Positions 28,480 through 33,807 of a DNA stretch of 33,807 bases are shown here, piece by piece (the stretch's first letter is position 1; each line of letters opens with the position of its first letter). Below the pieces are notes generated by a model. That model was not told the DNA's origin, did not search any database, and saw nothing but the letters and a program-made list of their open reading frames with translations. A program made the translations under genes and the position numbers. Origin of the DNA: Capniomyces stellatus (Eukaryota; Kickxellomycota; Harpellomycetes; Harpellales; Legeriomycetaceae); NCBI GenBank assembly GCA_001661515.1, contig LUVW01000022.1, positions 1 to 33,807 of the forward strand, written 5' to 3'.

Positions 28480-31400
28480 TGCCAACTCTTTTTGTTTTTT
28501 TTTATGCTTTTATTCTGTATTGCACAGTGCCGAGTTATTGTGCAAAAAGGTCCAGTTCCCTAGATATTTTTGTCTACTATATGAAAAGTAAACGTTTGAA
28601 TGTGCTATTAGAGTACTGTTATTTTGCCCTAAACTGTCTCTTTTTCTCTCTTTTCTCGTTTCTCACTTTTTGCTTTTTAGACAACAGTAACGGTATGGAA
28701 TAAATAAAGGAAAATATGTTGGTGTACAAACTCTTCCTATAACAACGTGATGCTTAAAACTGTGTTTTTGTAGAGGCGAATGGTAGCTACCATTTGTCAA
28801 GCAGAAAATGGTTTGTGTTATGGTATTAATACCCTTTCTGTTTATCAATGAATCCTTCTTTTTCTGCGTTTTTTGTTAACAGCTCTAAATTTGCTAATTA
28901 TAATTGCTTTTAGCTCTTTTGATCGAAAAGCGATAGAAAACTTTCAATCAGAATCTCCTCCCTCCATTACTCGACTTTTTTAAAATCAAGCACTAATAAA
29001 AAATAAAGTACACTTTGATTGTTTAGTTTTCTTTATATTCTAAACCTTTCTGTCCATGTCTTTGTCTTCGTTTTTATTTGGCAAATTTGCTTTGAAATTT
29101 ATATTCCGAGAAAATCCTTGTTTATATTTTTTGCTAAACTATATCGTATCACCAACAAAATTGTCTGCTAATGTTAGTTCCGCCAATTGGCGCGCATCTT
29201 CTACTATCAGTGTTAAACTGCTAAGTTACAACTCTTATCCAACTCGCTGATTTATTTTAAAACAAACAACAAAATGGATCAATCTTATGTTACCATTACA
29301 AAATTGGCACTGAATTAAAATTGGTTGACTTTATCCTCTTAAACTAGTGTAATTTCAAAAATACCTTATTTCGGTCAAATATTCTACGCTGTCCCACCTC
29401 TTTTTAATCTTCTTTGGCGTTTACCTTTTTGTATGGCAAGTTTGTTCGACGTTTCTCTTATTTTTTTTAATTAAGATGCTAATTAAGTTGTTAACCAAAC
29501 ACTTTTATTTATTTCAACAATGTTCCTCCTGCTAGCCAAATACCCTCTGCACTTTTATTACGACGATATATTATGGAAACGCTGCCTTGTTATTGATTGA
29601 AGTCCTGATTCCTAATATATTATTCTACTTTCAGTTTGGGCGATGAAGTAATGGTTCTGTTGTACGATATATCCTTAGCATATACTCCCTTTAGAGTATT
29701 TATATAAAGCTAAAAATAACTCGCGTGGTGTTTCTTTGGCCCATTAGTTTTATATAAAACACTCTTTTACACGGCATTTAAAAAGGTTGCTCTTGTATAA
29801 TGGTATGCAGTTTGTACCCGTTGGTGTGGCTAACATGTTCAACGTTCATAATATTAATAGATAAAAAAGGCTACAAACTCATACTTTGCATGTAAATATA
29901 TGACTTGTGTTGAGTTTGATGCAAAGAACCAAAGCCAAGCATCTGTTGGTTGCTTGGTTGTTTGAGCAGAAGCCTGGAATCTTCTTTCTTTGCTTTCTTT
30001 TCTTCAAATAATCCAACTTTTATGGCTAAACAAAGCAATACAGACCATCATTTTCGTGTTGGACTCTAGCACTACTGTATTCTTTACTCGGCTGCCCCAT
30101 CTTTTAATTCTGCTTTTCGAACGCAATATTTCTCAGCCCGCATTCACTTTATCTATTCACTTTATTTATTCACATTACTTTTTCCTTATTTTTTTTTAAT
30201 TTCAAGTCAGTTTGGGCTTTATTAGTGGCATAAATTTCACATTGAAAAGAGGAAGAAAAAAAACTACACTTGGTTTAGTACGCACTACAAAATTCAAAAT
30301 TTCGTTTCTGCTAAAAGTACCCAAATTGAACAGTTTTTTTTCCCACTACTTTTCATTTGTAATGCCAGATATCACCTATTTAAAAACTGCCTCTTATTGA
30401 TTTTGACTCGACTCTTGCAAATTCCAAATCGACCAAGTCTTTGTTAATTGAGACACTAATTGAGACGCTAATTGAAACAGTTCTAGTTCCTCCTTCTGCT
30501 CTTTGAAGCGCTTCTTTCTATTAATCTACTGCAAGTTTGAAGCACCACTTTACTCGACTGAATTGAGGCTAAATTAAATTTCTGCTAATCAAACTAGTAT
30601 TTCTATTCTTTTATTCCATTTGTATCACATTGGGCAATTATTGCCTTAATTTGACAAAGTTCACAGAATAAATTTAACTAGTGTTACTATATATAGTCTG
30701 GCTTTTTTTTTTATAGTCCGACTTTGTCTTTAATTAGTTTAGGAGTACATTTTTTAAAGCGATGACGTTCCACGCTACTATTAATATCAAATTAATATAA
30801 CTTTTGGTCATTTTACCCTGCCCAAAGTAGATAATAGCCCAAAAATACTTTCAAAGGCATTAGCACCTAATTTCACACTTTGTTCCAATTAACCACTCTG
30901 AGGATAAATACACAAACGCCATTGGTGTGGACCACAAATCGGTAAAAAGAGTACAGCCACCATACTTTTCAGTTTGAATCCAGCTTATGTTTGTTTTAGT
31001 TGGATGCACTACTGGAAACTGTTCTAGTTGAGCAACTCGTGTCTGTCCACGCTGAAATACCCACCAAGCTTACACTACTATATACACTAAAATCTGCGAG
31101 TATGTTTCAGTTTTAGACAGCTTAAGCCATGAACCAGGCAACGAACTGCAGCTACCTGAGAATTGCTGATTTTTTCATTTGTCGGCTTTCCTCTAATTCC
31201 AAACGCTTGCATCAAAAGTCCACCAATATCAACAAAACATATTACTCTGCTCAATTTGGTATTTTATTTATGGACTTTAAGCTTTTAGGGTTGATCGACT
31301 ATTTAGCTGGTAGAAACATATTAACCTTGTGTGCACTTTAATTCAATCAATGTATAAAATCGTAACGAGTATTACAAATCTTTGCTATTCACTTTTTCAT

Positions 31401-32502
31401 CCTGTTACACCTTTTCATTTTATTACTTGAAGACATTGGCTTTTATAGTACAGATTACAAATTACACAAATCAGCTAATAACACGTTAGTTAGTTCAATA
31501 TCTATTAAAAGTCTAATGAAAAAAACAATTTAATATCAGGAAAAATGGGGCATTGGGTCTAAAGCTGCAAATTACCTGTATTATTTACTTATTGGCCAAA
31601 AATGGCATTTTTGGCGTTCTAATCAGGTCATTGTTGCTCGAATTCTTTTCTCTTTTTCTTTTCCTTTAATTGAATTATCTGTTTTTTTTGGCATCTCCAA
31701 AATCGGATTATGTAAAAAAAAAAGAATCAAAATATCTTTACAACATTGAAAAAAAAAAAAATCAGACTTCGCAACAAAATAAAATTCAAACCCCCAACTC
31801 TCCGACCACATCCAATAATCTGATCGGATAACTTGACAGCAAAACATTTTGAATTTGACTTGCCTGACTTAATAACACACCTTCAAAAAAGTCGGCATGC
31901 TTACACTTTACAAAGTTGTTATTGATCCACTTAGGCCAAATATATTCCACTAGAGAACGTCCCTTATAAACAAAAAGTACAAAAATAAACAAAAACAAGA
32001 CTATCTACTAAACTGGCCACTTTTACAGGACATTTAAAATAGGGTACTCATTCGAGGCAGAAAAAGTACTGTAAACATAACATATTGAACACAAAAACCA
32101 TAGTCTAGTGCTATAATAATAGAATACGTATGTTACCCGATTACCATTATCTTACAAGTCAACATCTAAACAAGCTGAACATTCTTAGCAAAACAAAATC
32201 CAGTAAATATTGTATTAGTGAGATATATTCTAAGACAAACCTGCCTACTTGCTATTCAAGTTCTAACAGAATAGGAGTTACAAAAGAAAGGATATTTATA
32301 GTGTTTTTTTTGTCCAAAGCATGTGGATTATAAACATTAAATCTAAATACTAAGAGGTTTAGCTTGAAATCGAAAAAAAGCATAAGAAAAAACATCGAAG
32401 AGGTTTCAATAACAGAAACGTATTTAAATACAGAGTTTTCCACACAAAGAGAGAGAGTTATATATATATATATATATATACCGCAGATAACATAATCACA
32501 TC
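28480..32502. other. Long AT-rich region, no gene seen
   Basis: About 4 kb. The left end must hold the promoter of the minus-strand anillin-like gene. Several short open frames exist on the plus strand (29056-29250, 29990-30199, 31129-31341), but their translations are Phe/Leu/Ser-rich products of T-rich DNA without family resemblance. A 12-bp perfect palindrome CGCCAATTGGCG lies at 29181-29192. I see no tRNA, transposon or splice structure. Confidence 0.5.
32460..32480. repeat. (TA)n run upstream of secreted orphan
   Basis: A TA dinucleotide run of about 20 bases ends 22 bases upstream of the ATG at 32503. It could act as a TATA element or lie in the 5' UTR; length polymorphism is likely. 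Confidence 0.6.
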
Positions 32503-33093
32503 ATGAGAGCTAGCAAGAGAACAGTAGAATCACTGGTAGTTTTTTTTGGTCAGCTCTTGACCGCTTTGTGCGAAGATGAGATATACGAGCTTTCATCAAG
32601 TCTAAAAATTTCATCAGACTATACATTGTACAACAGCTCCAACTTGGCGGTAGATGCTATTAATCGTCTTAGACCATATGAGAAAGACGAGAGTATATTG
32701 GGATATGTACAGATTTTGTTTTCTGATGAGGTTAAGGGTGATCGGAAGCTTGGTGAAACCAAAATTATAAAAGAGTTTTGCCAGTACTCTAATGACCAAA
32801 TAGTCAGGAATTCAGTCAGAAGTATAGTTTGGAATGTTGACGAAGAGCGTGTGGATAATTCGCAAGCAAACTACAGATGCATCTACCCATTCTTTAAAAA
32901 AGTTGCCAGGATTGATAAAAAACCTCAACTAAACGATGAGTACCTGATTAAAATAGCGCTTTGTATTAGAAACAAAACGTACTCAATAAGCAGCGATTTT
33001 GTTGATCTTCCTCATGATAGCCCATACATAAACAAACCCGTCGAACAAGACTGTGCTTTCGTATTATACGCCCCAATCCGTGCTTTGGACTGA
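32503..33093 (+). CDS. Small secreted orphan protein (hypothetical)
   Basis: A 196-residue protein from a clear ATG. The N-terminus has a basic start and a hydrophobic core (RASKRTVESLVVFFGQLLTAL) that fits a signal peptide with cleavage near residue 22-23, before EDEIYELSSS. The rest is a mixed polar, apparently globular sequence with five Cys, blocks such as YVQILFSDEVKGD and YRCIYPFFKKVARIDKK, and no domain I recognise. It has no repeats and no introns, and codon structure is even throughout. A secreted or vacuolar protein is inferred from the signal peptide only. Convergent with the 14-3-3-like gene. Confidence 0.72.
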   Translation: MRASKRTVESLVVFFGQLLTALCEDEIYELSSSLKISSDYTLYNSSNLAVDAINRLRPYEKDESILGYVQILFSDEVKGDRKLGETKIIKEFCQYSNDQIVRNSVRSIVWNVDEERVDNSQANYRCIYPFFKKVARIDKKPQLNDEYLIKIALCIRNKTYSISSDFVDLPHDSPYINKPVEQDCAFVLYAPIRALD

Positions 33094-33369
33094 TACCTTT
33101 TCTTTTCTATTATTAATCTTTTCTTGACATTTTATTCTCGTTTATTTCCAACATATTATAAAATGGTACAAATATAGTATTGCAACACGGTTTTATAATA
33201 AATATTTATTCGAATCTACTGCACAAAATATATCTGTTTTTACTAATTTGGTATCTGTTTTAAAACAGCTGTATGCAAAACGTTGATGTATTGTTGGAGT
33301 ATTTTTGGAGTAATTTTGGAGTATTGTTGATGTAGTATCTATACAGCGATGTGATTTGCAACCACTACT
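33094..33369. other. 3' intergenic region between convergent genes
   Basis: About 280 bases, AT-rich, containing AATAAA-like signals near 33196-33210 and a ttggagtat-type minirepeat at 33293-33326. It should contain the 3' ends of both convergent genes. Confidence 0.5.
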
Positions 33370-33807
33370 TTAGGGGTTCATCCCGAGAACGAGCTGATGG
33401 CTGCTGCTTTGTTGAGTGGCACCTCTTGCATCACTCCTACGTTTGCTCCAGCCTTCAATCACCTCTTTGTATTTTACTATCGCCAAGTAAAACTCTACTT
33501 GTTTGCCATCCGAACCAATGCTCAACCATCGCTCCTCCTCATTTAGTATGTCGATTCCAAACCTATACCCCGAATCAAAGCTGTCCAAGTAGTTGCAGTA
33601 GATGTTGGCTATTCTATAAACGCAATCAAGAAACACTCTGTTGTTTGTTGCGTTGCAAGCGTAAGCCAGCCTGAAGCCGGCGAGATAGTGGCCCAGCGCT
33701 TTTCTGTAGTATCCAAACTTTTCAGAGCATGTCTGTATTTCTCCAACGTATCTACACAAGTCACCTTTTACCTGCTCGACATATAAGCAGGACTTGCCTT
33801 TATAGTT
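33370..33807 (-). CDS. Divergent 14-3-3 protein, C-terminal part (runs off window)
   Basis: The frame is open on the minus strand from the window edge to the stop ending at 33370; the 5' half is outside. It aligns by eye with the second half of 14-3-3 proteins: SCLYVEQVKGDLCRYVGEI corresponds to the KMKGDYYRYLAE block (Arg-Tyr of the phosphopeptide pocket kept). NRVFLDCVYRIANIYCNYL corresponds to helix 7 (RLGLALNFSVFYYEI), NEEERWLSIGSD to the TLSEESYKDS loop, and IVKYKEVIEGWS to LLRDNLTLWTS. The distance from the Arg-Tyr to the final Trp (about 100 residues) matches the family. However, the helix-7 Asn and the Asn before the final Trp, both phosphopeptide-backbone contacts, are not conserved. 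It is followed by a short Ser/Gln-rich tail. A divergent paralogue or early-stage degenerate copy is possible. Confidence 0.62.
   Translation of the reverse strand, partial: NYKGKSCLYVEQVKGDLCRYVGEIQTCSEKFGYYRKALGHYLAGFRLAYACNATNNRVFLDCVYRIANIYCNYLDSFDSGYRFGIDILNEEERWLSIGSDGKQVEFYLAIVKYKEVIEGWSKRRSDARGATQQSSSHQLVLGMNP

Noticed and set aside
28461..28703. Plus-strand open frame opposite exon 1 of the anillin-like gene
   Set aside because: Tyr/Phe/Leu-rich, no family resemblance, antisense to the better supported exon.
1..33807. CRISPR array or bacterial operon
   Set aside because: The only regular direct repeats are coding hexapeptide/octapeptide arrays and microsatellites; gene structure is eukaryotic.

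Overview
The window is eukaryotic nuclear DNA, most likely from a fungus. It has spliceosomal introns of about 80-190 bp with GTAAG-type donors, tRNA genes with internal A and B boxes, fungal-type genes (a Gid7/WDR26-like ubiquitin-ligase subunit, an Ssu1/TDT-type transporter, Thr/Pro-rich secreted repeat proteins) and LTR and non-LTR retrotransposon debris. The intergenic DNA is very AT-rich. AT-rich spacers together with trypsin-like and pepsin-like protease relics would suit an early-diverging fungus (Zoopagomycota, e.g. Harpellales), but that placement is inference only.

Layout. Positions 1-9.4 kb are a transposon and pseudogene graveyard with a small tRNA cluster: Ty3/gypsy fragments (1-360 and 748-937), tRNA-Lys, a closely spaced tRNA-Asp/tRNA-Leu pair, a probable LTR (2746-3481) next to a tRNA-3'-half-like relic, three LINE (non-LTR) fragments on the minus strand, a frameshifted trypsin-like protease pseudogene, and two tandem scraps of an aspartic-protease active-site region. 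At 9.9-10.8 kb lies a minus-strand gene for a secreted protein with a DAVTTT hexapeptide array, interrupted by an assembly gap. From 10.8 to 17.4 kb is a long AT-rich stretch with only decayed or doubtful coding traces. A second secreted repeat protein lies at 17.4-18.2 kb.

From 20.3 to 28.5 kb is the conserved core: a seven-exon Gid7/WDR26-type gene (+), a TDT-family transporter (+), and convergent to it a three-exon gene (-) whose product has an apparent C2-like plus PH-like layout resembling the anillin homology region. From 28.5 to 32.5 kb nothing convincing is present. At the right edge a small secreted orphan (+) converges on the 3' half of a divergent 14-3-3 gene (-) that runs out of the window.

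The intact genes do not form a functional cluster; they look like ordinary neighbours in a gene-sparse, repeat-rich region. The most interesting points are the reconstructed anillin-like gene, the divergent 14-3-3, the protease pseudogene with a lost catalytic His and Asp but intact Ser motif, the probable dicistronic tRNA pair, the higher-order structure of the DAVTTT array together with its mis-sized gap, and relic genes broken by stop codons rather than indels.
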